This document shows, piece by piece, positions 46,500 to 61,373 of a stretch of DNA of 64,000 bases; position 1 is the first letter of the stretch, and the number at the start of each line of letters is the position of its first letter. The position numbers and the translations under genes were made by a program. Source of the DNA: Centrapalus pauciflorus. Taxonomy: Eukaryota; Streptophyta; Magnoliopsida; Asterales; Asteraceae. The notes under the pieces were generated by a model. That model was given only the letters and a program-made list of their open reading frames with translations, ran no database searches and had not been told where the DNA came from. The DNA lies in NCBI GenBank assembly GCA_020465985.1, contig JAANYP010002048.1, positions 19,837 to 83,836 on the forward strand, in the 5' to 3' direction.

Positions 46500-49400
46500 C
46501 TATCGGTTCAATATACCCAATTTGTATACCAAAAAATTAAAACGTTTTTCATCTAATGATTTGGTAAACAAATCAGCTAGTTGATATTCAGTTGGTACAA
46601 AATATAATTCTACGTTACTAGTTTCTACGTAATCTTTTATAAAATGATACCGGATATCAATGTGCTTAGTTTTTGAATATTGCACCGGATTTGAAGCTAT
46701 TGATATGGCACTCTGTGTATCACAATATATGGGAATCTTTTGAGGTGTAAACCCGTAGTCTCTCAGTTGGCTCTTCATCCACAACACTTGTGAACAGCAC
46801 GATGTTACTGCAACGTATTCAGCTTCTGCTATTGATAGAGACACACTGTGTTGCTTTTTGGATGACCAGCAGACAGGTTTGTCACCAAGAAATTGTACTG
46901 CTCCTGATATGCTATTCTGATCCATTTTATCTCTTGGATGATCAGCATCAGAGAAGGCAGTTAATGTAAAAGATGATTCAATGGGATACCACAAACCTAT
47001 GTTTGGAGTTCCCTTCAGATATCTTAATATTCGTTTGGCAGCAGCCAAATGTGATTCTTTTGGATGTTCATGATATCTAGCACAGACACATGTAGCAAAC
47101 ATAATATCCGGTCTACTGGCAGTTAAGTACATTAATGACCCAATTATCCATCGATAATGAGTTACATCAACAGGTTTCCCTGAGATGTCCTCATCGAGTT
47201 CAGATTTAGAATCCGGAGCCATGGGAGTTTTCATGGGTGTACTATTGACCATGTTAAATTTCTTTAACATGTCTTGAATGTATTTTGACTAATTGATGAA
47301 AATGTCATCACTCAGTTGTTTTACTTGTAGCCCAAGAAAAAATTAATTTCTCCCATCATGCTCATTTCAAACTTTTGGCACATTGAAAATGCAAACTTTT
47401 TACAAAACTCAGTATTTGTAGACCCAAATATTATATCGTCCACATATATCTGAATAACTATGATATTGGGACCCTGACGTTTTATAAATAGGGTAGTATC
47501 CACTGCACCTTTGTTAAATCCACATTTCAAAAGATAATTTGAAAGTGCATCATACCAAACTCGGGGTGCTTGTTTAAGGCCATACGGTGATTTGTCTAAA
47601 ATGTATACATGATCAAGATTCGAAGGATCAGTAAAGCCTTCGGGCTGATATGTATACACTTCATCAGTCAACTCCCCATTTAAAAACGCAGTTTTTACAT
47701 CCATTTGATATACAGTAAAATATTTATGTACAACAAATGCTAAAAACATTCTAATTGCTTCAATCCAGGCAACGGGGGCAAAAGTTTCCTCATAATCGAT
47801 TCCCTCCTGTTGGCTGTATCCTTTAGCTACGAGGCATGCTTTATTTCGAACGATGACTCAGTGTTCATCTTTCTTATTCTTGAAGATCCACTTCGTGCCA
47901 ATGATAGACTTGTCCTTTGGTCTTTCCACCAATCTCCAGACCTTCAACCTTTCAAACTGATTGAGCTCCTCTTGCATAGCTACAATCCAGTCTGCATCTA
48001 GTAGAGCTTCTTTTACCGTTTTTGGCTCGATCTTGCTCAAAAAAATTTGAGAAGAGACATTCGTTCATGTTAGCTCTTCGGGTTCGTATTGAGGCATAAG
48101 GATCACCAATGATGTTTTCTCGTGGGTGATCCCTTGTCTATTTGAATGTATGAGGGTAAGGTTGAAGTTGCTCTTGATTTTGATTCAAGTCCAGGTAGGG
48201 AATTCGGGGGTTTATTTCAGATGTTGATGGGATATCAACTGAATTTGGGGTTTCTGAATTTTCAGAATTCAAGGGAGTTTCAAAAGATTCTGGAGCTTGA
48301 ATTGGTTGTACACTTTCAACAGGTATGCGTACATCTATCCTTGAGACCTCTCTAGTTTCTTCTGAAATCTGTTGGTGTGAATGATCAGAGACTATGACCG
48401 GATTTTCAGTAATCCTGTCAGGAACCAAAATTGGAACATTAGATTTGGTCTTTTCAAAATAGTCTTCATAAAAATTTTCAAACGATTTATTAAGATCATT
48501 CATTTAAGCATTTTGCTACGATGACTTCATTGAAGTCGACTGTTTAAATTCGGGTCCTGAACTGGTGTGTTCAGAAGCCATTACAACTCCTACGTCAAAT
48601 TTTACATTTACGCTCTCGTTAACGGTCTTTGTTCTTTTATTGTAGACTCGGAAAGCCACTGACTCTTTGGAATATCCAATGAAGATGCCTTCATCCGCTT
48701 TCTTATTAAACTTTCACAAGTTGTCTTTATCATTCAGGATAAAACACCTGCATCCGAATATGTGAAAGAATTTAACATTAGGAACTCGTTTGATAATCAG
48801 TTCGTATGGTGTCTTTCTGAATCTTTTGTTGATGATCGATCTATTCTAGGTGAAGCACACAGTTGCTACAGCTTCAGCCCAGAGGAATAACAGCAGATTA
48901 GAGTAAGCGAGCATCGTCCTAGCGGCTTCCACAAGCGTGCGGTTTCGTCTTTCAACTACGTCATTTTATTGTGGGGTACGAGCTGCTGAATATTGATGAG
49001 TTATCCCAACAAAACTCAGAAATGTCTTGAGTGACTTATTCTTGAATTCTGTACCATTATCAAATCTAATGGTCTGAACCGATACTGCAACTTAACTTGA
49101 ATATTACGAATGAAGTCAATAATGATTTCGGTAGCATCAGACTTGGATCTCAGGAAGAATACCCATGTGTATCTTGAATAGTCATCGACTATGACCAACA
49201 CATATCTTTTATTATTGATACTCTGTACCCGCATAGGTCCACACAAGTCCATATGGAGTAGCTCTAATTCCCTAGTTGAAGAATGTTCAACTTTTAACTT
49301 GTGAGAAGCTCTCACCATCTTCCCTCTTTCACAAGCGGCACACAGCCCCTCCTTCTGAAATCGGAGAGTTGGTAGCCCTTTGACTAAACCACCTTTTGCA

Positions 49401-49843
49401 AGATTGGTTAATTCTTTAAAGTTCGGATGGGAAAGACGGCGATGCCACAACCATGATACTTTAGATGTTACCTTTGACAGGTTGCAGACATATTTCTTCA
49501 GATTAGTGTTGGCTAAATCTATGGAGTACATATTTGTTTTCCTATTCCCAGCGAGGATTTCCTTTCTTTCCTTAGATCTAATGCTACACCTATTAGCTTT
49601 GAAATTGACTTCTAACCCTTTATCGCACAATCGACCGATACTGAACAGATTATGACCAAGACCATCAACGTAGAAAACTATTTGAGTTGTTATCTTCTCG
49701 TACTCCAGACTCCCATAGCCTTTGATCGGACAGAATTGATCGTTGCCAAACCTTACCGTCCCGCAAAATTTGTCAACAAAATTCGTTAGAGCTTCTCTCT
49801 GTCTTGGCATATGCTTGGAACACCCGGAGTCAAGGTACCACAC
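46500..49843 (-). pseudogene. Copia B- pol: protease end, integrase, RT, RNase H
   Basis: Begins at the protease motif WYLDSGCSKHM (49843). GAG_pre-integrase LWHRRLSHPNF and integrase VDDYSRYTW lie in one frame to 49016. The integrase core continues, with stops, over 49016-48500. The RT linker is at 48503-48138, RT at 48040-47858 and 47749-47321. Motif A MDVKTAFLNG and the active-site YVDDI are intact. RNase H is at 47270-46500 (TASRPDIMF, AEAEYVAVTSCC, DTQSAISIA, KTKHIDIRYHF) and ends LVYKLGILNR. There are several frameshifts and stops, but individual domains are well preserved. Confidence 0.92.
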
Positions 49844-52800
49844 ACGATTTACCTATAAAACGAAGAAAAACATGAGGTACCCACTTATAGTTGGGTACTT
49901 TGAAATTTGGTAAATCATGCGGTATTTTGTCGGGTACTTTAACAGATAAATTTTTTGATTTTGGAACCCACTTTTTAACAGTCCTTTTGGGTATCCATTT
50001 TTGTACAGTTCGTTTTGGAACTGGTTTTAAAATTTGCGTCTTTGGAACCCTTTGCTGTATAAAAGTAAGAACCTTGGTCTTTGAAACCCATACAAACTTC
50101 TCAGATTTATGCACAGATTTGGCATTCAACACATGGCAATTAGCAGATGTTAAAGAAAGCAATTCAGTACAAGAGTATTTAGCACAGTTTGTAACAGAAG
50201 TTTTATTACAGACAGATTATTTATGGATCTAATCCTATCTGTAACAGAATTTTCATTCACTCTCCACTCTTGTCTAATACTCTTGTTTTTCTTTGCTTGT
50301 TGATTCTTTCTCCAAATTTTCTTCGATGAACTTTTCACAATACAATCTGACATAACAAAAAAACGAGAGTTAGTCACTTTAGAATTACCCTTATTCTGCA
50401 AAATCTTCTTACCTTTAGAAACATGTGATTTCTTTGCAGTTGAATCCTTTGATGAGGAGGATTCACCTTTTTCAAATTTGGGAGTCACAAATGTAACTTT
50501 TGTTTTCTCCTTTTCCTTATATAAAATAGGTGAAGATACTTATTTAACCTTAGAAGCTGTAGGTATTCTTTTTAAATACTTACAGGTTCTTTGGGTTTAT
50601 CAGATTGTTTGTCATGGACTGGTTTAATAAAATCATCAATCTTGACAAACATTTCCTCCAATGAGTTAAACTCAGAGTTCATGTAAAGATCAAATTCCTT
50701 TTCAGAATTTATAGATACAGGTTGAATTGAAGGTTTCTGATCTGGTTGAGGTTTGCTTTCAGGCTGGTTTTTCATTTTTATTTCCAAATCTTTAATTTCA
50801 GCCTGAAGCTTTTTATTCTCAGACTCAAAAGTTTTAATTTTCAATTCAAGATCAGAATTGATCTTTTCAAGAATTGAATTTGGAATATATGGCTTTTGAG
50901 TCGAAGTAGTATTTTCAGACAAATCTTTTGCAGAATAAGTCTGAATATACTCTTCAGAAATGCAAGAATTTTGATAACTATCATTTAAAAACCCAACATT
51001 AATTTGTTATAATCCAAATTATTTTGCATTTTATCGTTCCTCAACCTTTTCAGATCTTCACCAGATTCTATCTCATCTGATGCTTTCATAAACACCATTT
51101 TCAATCCCAAATCAATATAGCTAACATCATAAAGAGTTGGTGAAGTTGAAATAGCTTTTGTTAGATATTTAGGATTTGTCTAACCAATACCTGATTTTGA
51201 GTTATAAAATTCGGTATCTTTTGGTTGATTCAAATGGACTGTTTGATCTGTTTGACCTCTTTTTATAAACTCATCTTCCAAAGATTTGATTTTCTCATAT
51301 AACTTGTTCTTTCATCAAAGATTGAATGATATTTTACAGAATAACTAGATGATTCTAACCCGGCTAATTTTAGCTTTTCTTTTAGGTCAAATATATCGTT
51401 ACTTAGTTTTTGATTCTCAGTTTCAATTTCTCTGTATTTATCTTGTAAATCAGAAACTGATCTTAATGCTAATGCCTTATCCTTGGAAAAATCTAATACT
51501 AAAGCATGTTCTTGTCTTAATTTATTTTCCAAGGAATGGACGTTTTTCTTTTAGGCTTTTAATGATTTTTCAAACTTTTTGAGCATGTAAGCCATCTGAG
51601 TAAGTTTCTGTTCTAGCACACATGAGTTATCATCATCTGAATTAGAATTAGATTATACCTTGGGTGTCTCTGAAGTACTGAGGCATCTGTATCTGATCCG
51701 TCATCTTCCTGATCTTTACTGCAGCCCGCTTCTCCTGTTGCCATCAACGCCATGTCCTCTCTTAGTTCGTTGTCAGTATCATAATCATTTGGTTGTTTAG
51801 CTTCATCATCTGTCAGACCTACCCAAACCTCATCCTCACCCAACATAGCAGACTCACTCAATTCAGATTCATAAAACACTTCCGATTTTAGGAAAATATG
51901 AGCGTCTTCGTCAAAAATGTCTTCATCTTCGGACAGTTGCAGCCAGTGGTCGTCTTCGGCCATTAATGCCTTACCAGCCTCTTTTTCCTTTGCCAGCAGT
52001 GCCTTCCGAGTGTAATAATCTGAATTCTTTACAACTGGCAATCTGCATTCTCTGGCAAAGTCGCCTGGTTTGCCACAGTTACAACATTTCTGATCAGCAT
52101 CTTTCTTGGCCAGTTTATTAGTCTTCTCATATTTCTCAGTCTTTTTCCCACTGCTCTCTCCAGTTTTGTCATATTTATCCCTCTTTTCATATTTCCTAGA
52201 GCATGTCTTGTATCGCATCTTGTTGTTTGCCGGCTTGCGGTAGCACTTTTTCTGGAACGCCTTTGTCAGCAAGGCCATCTGCTTTTTCATCTCCTCTATC
52301 TCAGGTCAGCTGAAGAATTGGTCGATTTTGATTTTGATGAACTACTGCTCAAAACAACCCGCTTTTCCTTCTTTAGCTTGTATTTGTATTTCTTATCAGC
52401 AAGAAGAGCTAGAGGATCAATGGTTGCCATTTCTGCTTGTTTCTTTCCAGACATTTTCTTTAAAACAACTTCCTGATAGTTGTTAAGGTTCTCAAACACC
52501 ATATGGAAATCCATATCGTCAACCTCTTTAGTCTGTTGTATGATCATTTTGTATTTATCCCATTCCGGATTAAGCACAATCAGGAATTTGACATTTATAT
52601 CTAGATTGGATTTTGTCACTCCATTCCGCTTCATCTCACTCACTAGATTGACAAACCTCAGATAGGTACTTTCCAGTAACGCTCCTTCTCTCGCTCTGAA
52701 ATTTTCAAAAGTCATCAGACTATTTCTGGCTCTATTCGTAGCTGCTTTGTCTGAATCGCGCATAAGTTTACACACCTCATCCCAGATGGATTAGGTGGTT

Positions 52801-53132
52801 GTTTTATTGGTCAGACTGATATATATGTCATTCGGGATTGAAATCAGGAAGAGCTTTCTGGCAGTTTTATCTCCCAGCTTTCTTCGTTTTTGAGCTTCAG
52901 TCAGATTTGTGACCTCTACAGTTCTCTCCAGTTTCGGAGGATTGCCGGTTGGTACAGCTGGAATGGTTTCAAGAAATACTGCTGGTCCCTCATTCAGGGA
53001 TTTCAACATCTCTTCGGATAGGTCATGGAAACTGATAAATTCCAGAAACCGTTCCCTCTAATGCACATATTCACCTTTATAGGGAATAGGAGGTTTGGTT
53101 TCCAACCCCATGGCTAATGCATCTTTTGACAT
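49844..53132 (-). pseudogene. Copia B- gag and gag-pol linker
   Basis: ATG at 53132 (MSKDALAMGLETKPPIPYKGEYVH), then a stop near 53058. UBN2-like gag continues over 53009-52296 (WDEVCKLMRDSDKAA, NPEWDKYKMIIQQT). A zinc knuckle lies near 52040-52100 and reads CCNCGKPGDFAREC, with Asp where the conserved His should be. The acidic stretch WLQLSEDEDIF follows. Coiled-coil frames 51532-51263 and 50922-50572 and a WVPK-rich linker (50162-49830) lead into the protease. Disrupted in at least five places. Confidence 0.88.
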
Positions 53133-54286
53133 TGTGAAAGATTAAACAGAATCTTCCAAGATCATTTAATGGAATTTGATTGATTTGAAATGAGCACTGA
53201 ATGAATGATCAAACTTGCAATAAGTAAGATGAAACTCGAATTACAAATAGTAAAACTCGAATGAAAGAGTTATGAAACTCGATCAAAGAACGGATCAACT
53301 CGAATGAAGAAGTGTAAAACTCGAATGGAACCTTATCAAACTCGAATCTAAAATGATCAAACAAATGATTTGAAATGAAACTTTGATGATAAGTTGATCA
53401 ACTCGGATAACAAGTAAATCAACTCGAATGACAATTCAATCAACTCGATTGAAACAGAAGTAACTTGTATTGTGTTTGATTAAACTCGAACAAGGTTTGA
53501 TAAAACTCGAATGAAAGTGTACTCCAACTCGAATGTAGTTTTAACAAACTCGAAAAACACTAACTTTAGTGGAAAGTTTGTTTATAAAACTCGATTGAAC
53601 CTTTGTTTCAACTCGAATGAAGAGTAAGATGACTCTAATAAGCCTTAAACTAACTTGTTTGAAACAAGGAACCAACTCAATTAAAACAAGGATCCAACTC
53701 GATTAAAACAATGATCCACTCGATCAATTCTTTATAAAACTCGATCAAAAGACTTAACCAATTCGATTAATTCTTGATCCAACTCGATTGAAGCTTATAT
53801 CGAACTCGAATCCTTCTTTATAAATCTCGGTTAAATGACTTAAGCAACTCGATTAAATCTTAATTTTCAATTCAATTCGAGTTTTACCAAATTTGAAAAT
53901 TTCTAAGTCCAGATTCCAAATTGTTCAACAAAAATGAATAAATTGATCCTAAATTGCAATCGAAGGTGTGTTTTACACTTACAAACACTTTTTGTGAAAA
54001 TACTTTTACCAAATTCAGATCAAAACCCTAGTATTTATCAAGAACAGTCAAGAACACACAACTTTTTCAAAATCCGTAAAATCAAAAGAAGTTTTTGTGT
54101 GTTTTGAATTACAAACTCAGATTATAATTAATTTGTTCGTCTTTAAAAGTCAAACCTTCGATCCAATTTACACAATCACTGAATCAAAAACCCCAAGGGT
54201 TTTTCTGAATTTTCCAAAAAACGAATGAAACTGTGGTTTGAAAAAATATTTCCGATTCTCAAATTCAATCAAAAATTACCATTACA
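53133..54286 (-). other. B- leader with AACTCGAATGAA motif array
   Basis: About 53210-53885 contains around thirty copies of AACTCGAATGAA-like motifs (plus-strand reading), spaced 10-25 bases apart. The rest is AT-rich, with no ORF. Confidence 0.8.
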
Positions 54287-54300
54287 GGCTCTAATACCAA
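54287..54300 (-). promoter_or_regulatory. primer-binding site of B-
   Basis: Minus strand TTGGTATTAGAGCC, one mismatch from the iMet complement, directly next to the LTR. Confidence 0.85.
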
Positions 54301-54301
54301 T

Positions 54302-54585
54302 TGATATTCCATTTAATCAATCACGAACAAAGATTAAACAATTAAGATCAATTAGGAAACACTAACCGAATGATTTCAATTGCTATAAATCTGGAATTAC
54401 AATATGAGAGAGAGAAACAATATCGACCTAATTCCGTACAATATAATCCGTGCAAAAGAGAGAATGTACGATATGTACATTTCAGTACATCATTTTTACT
54501 ATTTGTATACAAAGACACAACTAATGACTAATTACAAAAAGACCCCTAGACTTATTAATTTCATCAATTAAACTAAATTTCAACA
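54302..54585 (-). repeat. 5' LTR of B-
   Basis: 284 bp, TGTTGAAATT to GGAATATCA in element orientation; followed by the GTTTC duplication. Confidence 0.95.
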
Positions 54586-54727
54586 GTTTCATCGTTTTCA
54601 GTGCATTTATTCCAAGAACTGTGTATGTAATTTCTTTTTCTGAAATAAAATCATTCGGCTATTTGTGTCTCAATTGTTGTTCTTAACTGTTAGATCTATA
54701 TTTGTTATTGTTGATTCTGAATTATCA
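54586..54727 (+). repeat. 3' LTR of B+, second half (with duplicated GTTTC)
   Basis: With 34507-34659 it makes about 290 bp, matching the B- LTR length. It ends GAATTATCA. Confidence 0.8.
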
Positions 54728-56220
54728 GACAACCAATGTTCTCCGCGATGCTCTTTTTGAGAGTGAGGGGAGGTGTGAGAAAGAAGTTACTGAACAAGTC
54801 ATTTTAATATTCTTATAAAGAGTTGCATCGTAATCTTTTTCAAAATTCTTAAAACAACTCTCAAGATTTTACAGATTCTCCTCTTATTCACCTTCTATTT
54901 GAATCAAAACCTAATGTTGATAAAGAGCTCAGAGAAACTAAGGAATTGTTTGAAAATGACAGATGCATTCTTTTATGTAAAGAAATACAGTTTGATAAGA
55001 CAAGAAGAGTGTTCTTTATACGGGAACAAAGTTTAAAACAGATTCAAAGTTCTTTAAAAGTGAAAGAGCTAAACTTCTTGACATAATCAAAGACATAGAA
55101 ATTAATATTCCAAGACCTCAAATAATTCTGATTAGAAAACAAATGGTCCTGTGACACCCTTATCTTGAAATCAATCTACCTCGGCTTCTGATCCTAAAAG
55201 GAAACATCTTCTTGATATCAAGAACGACAAAGAAAAGTTGGAAATTCTGATCAAGATTTACAATGATGAATCTACTAAATCTGCATTTAAAAGAGCCGGA
55301 ATGAAATCAAAATACCCTTACATTAATTGTACAAGGATTCCTTAATGCCACAAAATGTCAAAAAATCTAACAACGGGCTGGTTTTCAACTCGTAATGACT
55401 CAGGATTCTCTTCAAGTTTATTTACTTAAGTGAAAACTCGTTTTGAAATCAAACAAATCCACTATCATGTAAATCTGCTTCTCATGGTATAAAGAATAAC
55501 AATGTTGTAGTAGATATTAATCAAAACACTACTTCATGTAACGCTTTCATGCCACAAAAACCTGTTTTGAAATACTCTATTAAGAAATTAATTGATTTGC
55601 GTCCTACTAAACCTTGTGATTCTACTCTTGTTTAGTGGTTGTGTTTTCAAAGCTAAAAATAAGTCTGTTAAACTTCATGATCATAAACATGAACAAAAAG
55701 GGTCCACATTCACTCTTTGTTGGGTACATAAGTATATCATAATGGAAACAAACTGAAAATTGTTGCCCAAGGTAGAGAAGAGGTAGTAACACAAGGATTG
55801 GTACCGAAAGCTAACCTCACTGGACGCAAATTCTAATTGATTTCAAGAGTTACCTTATTGTTGTTCATGTAGATGGCTTCTGTGCATATCAGTACACAAC
55901 CTGGACTTCAAAGAGATTGTTTCTACTTACTTCAAAGTAGAATATGCACTTCAATGAGATGGCTTCTAAAACTTCAGTGTAGAAACCGTGCTTCTTTGTA
56001 TTTCTGAAACTTCCATTCTAGCGTGCATATATAACTATTAGTTTAAGATTAAGGACGAATTGAAAAATAGGAAGGACAGATTTCTTTCATGCGTGCATAT
56101 CTAACTGTTAGTTATGGTCTTTTTAAGAAAAATTTTCTTTAGGAATTAAAGTTTTCTTTCAATAAAGTTTTTTTTTTAATTTCAAAATATATATTTACCC
56201 TTAATGATTCAAACTGTTTT
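54728..56220 (+). pseudogene. eroded coding-like sequence, possibly Copia gag/protease region
   Basis: No frame stays open. Short stretches read like a gag-to-pol linker in shifting frames, including a WVPKAN-like passage near 55800 and lysine/asparagine-rich runs. The assignment to Copia rests on this resemblance only. Confidence 0.35.
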
Positions 56221-57154
56221 TGTAATACCCGACTTTCATTAAGAGTCTTAAAGACTAGGTCCTAGTTGACACTACAAAATCAACCACAAAATAATATAGA
56301 TTAAATTAAATCAAGTAGTTAATGGAATAAAAGTTTTGAAACTAAAGTTATAAGGGTACAAACTAGCTATTTTACAACATAACATCACATATATGATATA
56401 ATCCCCTGCATCCCAAGTCTTCTAATCTTCATGTAAATACCCCAAAAGTCAAGTCGGGGATCTAAAAACTTTAAACTTCAGAGATATATGAACCTAAGGA
56501 TTAGGTTCAACATATACTATTCCTTTACCTGAAAAAAGATAACACAAAACGTAAGCTAATTTGCTTAGTGTGTATGTAGATATTTACATTAAACATGCAA
56601 TAATGTACACAACATGTTGCGTTACCATGGTGTGCACAGTTTCATATTCTAGCTTTATAATAGAATTCCCAAAACGATAAAAACACAATAATAGTCTCAA
56701 ATAGTATAATTATTGTTTATTAAACTTCTTTGCTTTGATAAGCTTTAACAGCTCAGTTGTATAGTCTTTGATGTTCACAATCTGCTGTGGATTCTGAACT
56801 ACCTCCTGAATTATATCAGGAACCGATCACTTTGACTATTTGATTCTAGACGATATCTTTATAGCCTTTAAACACTTTAAAAGGCTTTTTCTTTGATTCA
56901 CATACTAGATTTAGCTAAACCTGTTCATTATATGACATTTCATGTGCATATAAGCTTTCTAATCTTTCAATGATATTACTTAGTTCATTTATTGAATCAT
57001 GTTGTTATTCACAATGTTCTGTAGCTTATGTATATGTTTTACATATTGTTAAGTCTTGTTATATCATGTATATATCATACTTATGCACACAATGATGTTT
57101 ATAACTGGACTTGAACTTAGAATCATTATTAAATTTCACACAAGTGATGCATGA
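56221..57154. other. AT-rich sequence, no gene seen
   Basis: Begins TGTAATACCCGAC, which resembles an LTR start, but I find no matching end. No ORF of note. Confidence 0.4.
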
Positions 57155-57568
57155 TGTTAGATCCATAATTGTGATAGTTTCAGTGTTCAAAGTGTAATAA
57201 ATGTAACTTAATTTTGTTGAAAAAGTGTAAAGATTCAAACCTTATTGTAAATAGGTCAAAGACCTTAAAAGGTCAACCCATGGGTCTAAGAGTTAGAGTT
57301 TGAATCAAAATATAAGTGTTGTCTTTAAATCCAACCTTATTGTAAGTGTTTTGTAAATGGGTCAAACACCTTTAGGTTTTTCAACTATAAGTACGTACGA
57401 TATTTTGTTTGCAAACTCTTGGTGATTTAATCAGACTTCAACTTTCTTATCATTCATAATTATTCATGATGTTCAAAGCATATTCATAGTGTTCTTCATA
57501 TTGTTGTTGATGAATGCATATATATTGTTGATTACTTGACAAATCTGGAATTTTTTGGTATCAGAGCC
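57155..57568 (+). mobile_element. 5' LTR and primer-binding site of another Copia-like element
   Basis: Sequence starting TGTTAGATCC is followed by a perfect iMet PBS TGGTATCAGAGCC at 57556-57568. The LTR end is uncertain: TTGACA at 57541 leaves an unusual 14-base gap before the PBS. AT-rich leader-like DNA continues to about 57962, where another LTR-like start (TGTAACATCC, 57963) cuts it off. Confidence 0.6.
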
Positions 57569-58089
57569 AATGTTGGTTTTAAAAAATGTTTTTAATCATA
57601 CTTTATACTAATTACATTGAAAATATGTTGATTTTTGTAATATGAAACATTTATTTTTCCGAAAAATATTGAGTATTCTTCGAAGAATATACCTGTTTGA
57701 TCTTTAAAATCAATAAATCTGATCTGTTTGTGATTTACTCTCGTTTGATACTATATTCTTTCGTGTGGACATCATACTGTTTAATCATTATTTTTTGAAA
57801 GTAAGATTTTTGATCTTAAAATCATTCAGATTTGTGCTTTAACTTTGTTTATTAAAATTCTCAAAGTTTTCGAAAATATCTTCTGTTGGAGATTCATAGT
57901 GATACCCGAGAGTTACAACTTTCGGATATCATTAATAAATCTACTATAGTTGCATAATTTTCTGTAACATCCTGAACTTTATCAAACGTCAATTAACACG
58001 TTTAACATAAATTGTAAGTTGAATGAAATTTGCTCTAGTGATTTAAAGTATAATTTCAATGTCAGTTAATAAAAGTTACAATAAAGTCA
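57569..58089 (+). other. leader of the truncated element and LTR-like start
   Basis: 57569-57962 is AT-rich non-coding leader. 57963 begins TGTAACATCCTGAAC, perhaps a Gypsy LTR into which the following solo LTR inserted; its continuation may be 60099-60233. Confidence 0.4.
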
Positions 58090-60093
<2,004 letters not shown>

Positions 60094-60233
60094 AGTCATC
60101 AGTTTTAAATAAAAGTTTTGGAATGTTAATATATTAGTCATAACTTTTTGTATTGGACTTTATAATGTAATTTTAATTACATTATCCATATTGTAAGTTA
60201 TGTTAATTAATAAAAGACATAATTAAGTTCATT

Positions 60234-60692
60234 CACTACAAAAAAAATGTTAATTGTACACGTTATTTTTACACGCTTTTATCAAGTGCGTAAAAAAGTT
60301 TTATGTTTATTCGCACTTATAAGAATGTAAAAATTAGTTACAATTACAAGTGTGGAGTTTTTATACTCAAATATGTGTTTTAAAAAAAGTTTGCAGATAT
60401 AAATGTGGACACACTAATAATTTGTCCACGCTTAAAAGTATGAAAATTAATTTGTCACGTTTAATTTGTCCGCATAAGAGGAAGCGTGGCAAAATTTAGT
60501 ATGATAAATTTATCTCTACACTTTCAAGTGTGAAAAAATTAAAATTTGCCCACACATATACATGTGAACTTTTTTCTTCATCATTTTAAATGTGGTAATT
60601 AGGATGATTTAGTATATATTTTCACGCTTATTACTGCAATAATTTTAATCACATTTATAAGTGTAAGATGGGTTATCAGAGTTCTGGGGTTG
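60234..60692. mobile_element. CACTA-like transposon end, truncated
   Basis: Begins CACTACAAAAAAAATG, close to the CACTACAAGAAAA terminus of plant En/Spm elements. About ten subterminal motifs of the form AAGTGTGNAAAA or CACACTTATAAG follow in both orientations to about 60670. No second end or transposase is seen. The right side joins a C internal fragment. Confidence 0.6.
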
Positions 60693-61336
60693 GGCATTGC
60701 GCTATGTTAAGTGAATTAATTCTGTTGAGTTATATGAGCTATATGAGTAATCATTGTGAATATGTTTGTGGTGTGCTAGTAGATTTATCCTTCTGATAGT
60801 AGATTATCGTATTGATAGTGGATTTAAATTCTTGTGTGTGTTATCCATATCTATGATATTGCGTTTTATGAGATGTGTTTATCTGTTGCGATGAAAAGAG
60901 TTGAGAGTATTGAGAGTGGATTTAATCCCTTTATGAGTTTATCCATGTATATGAGCTTGTGTTTGGTGATTCGATGGAGATGTCTTTATGTGTTGTGTTA
61001 GTGGATGATCTATATAGAGCTATGCGAGTATGTGATGAAAGAGAGTGAAGATCGATGGATTGAAATGATATGTGGATCCGGTGGCTTATGAGGTGACGCC
61101 ACGAGAAGGCCCTGCTAATAGAGGATCTATCAGTTGTCGATGTGCAAGTTAGAGGATTTAACCGAGTCATTAAAGGATTGCCTGATTGTGAAACGAAGAT
61201 ATGTATCAATAATGATTGTGTCGTTCAGAGTTCAAATGCGAATTCAACAGAGTTGTTGGTAATTATATTGCGAGTTGTGAGTCAACATTTTCGGGGATTT
61301 GGCTTTGAGATGTGTATTTGCGAATAGCGTACGATA

Positions 61337-61373
61337 GATTCTGGGGATGGAATCTTTTTAAGAGGGGAGGATT
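61337..61373 (+). promoter_or_regulatory. hairpin and polypurine tract before the C2 LTR
   Basis: GATTCTG (61337-61343), loop GGGA, TGGAATC (61348-61354): the two stem positions that differ from C1 still pair as wobbles. The PPT AAGAGGGGAGGATT follows. Confidence 0.75.

Larger units (their letters stand above)
34660..54585 (-). mobile_element. complete Copia element B-, with C1 nested inside
   Basis: The LTRs lie at 34660-34944 and 54302-54585, with the 5-bp target-site duplication GTTTC (34655-34659 and 54586-54590). It sits inside the 3' LTR of B+ in opposite orientation. Without C1 it is about 13.8 kb. Element order: LTR, iMet-type PBS, motif-rich leader, gag, protease, integrase, RT, RNase H, spacer with C1, third ORF, PPT, LTR. 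The LTRs differ at about 18-19 of 284 positions by eye. Confidence 0.95.
9005..54727 (+). mobile_element. Sirevirus-like Copia element B+, 5'-truncated and multiply interrupted
   Basis: Pieces that belong together: 9005-12786 (end of protease region to spacer), 25880-26811 and 29616-30030 (spacer), 30031-32280 and 33077-34506 (third ORF and PPT), 34507-34659 and 54591-54727 (3' LTR halves). Removing the insertions restores an order identical to B-. Its 5' LTR, gag and most of the protease are absent because a Gypsy LTR abuts at 9004. The bases after the 3' LTR (GACAA) would be the right target-site duplication. Confidence 0.85.
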
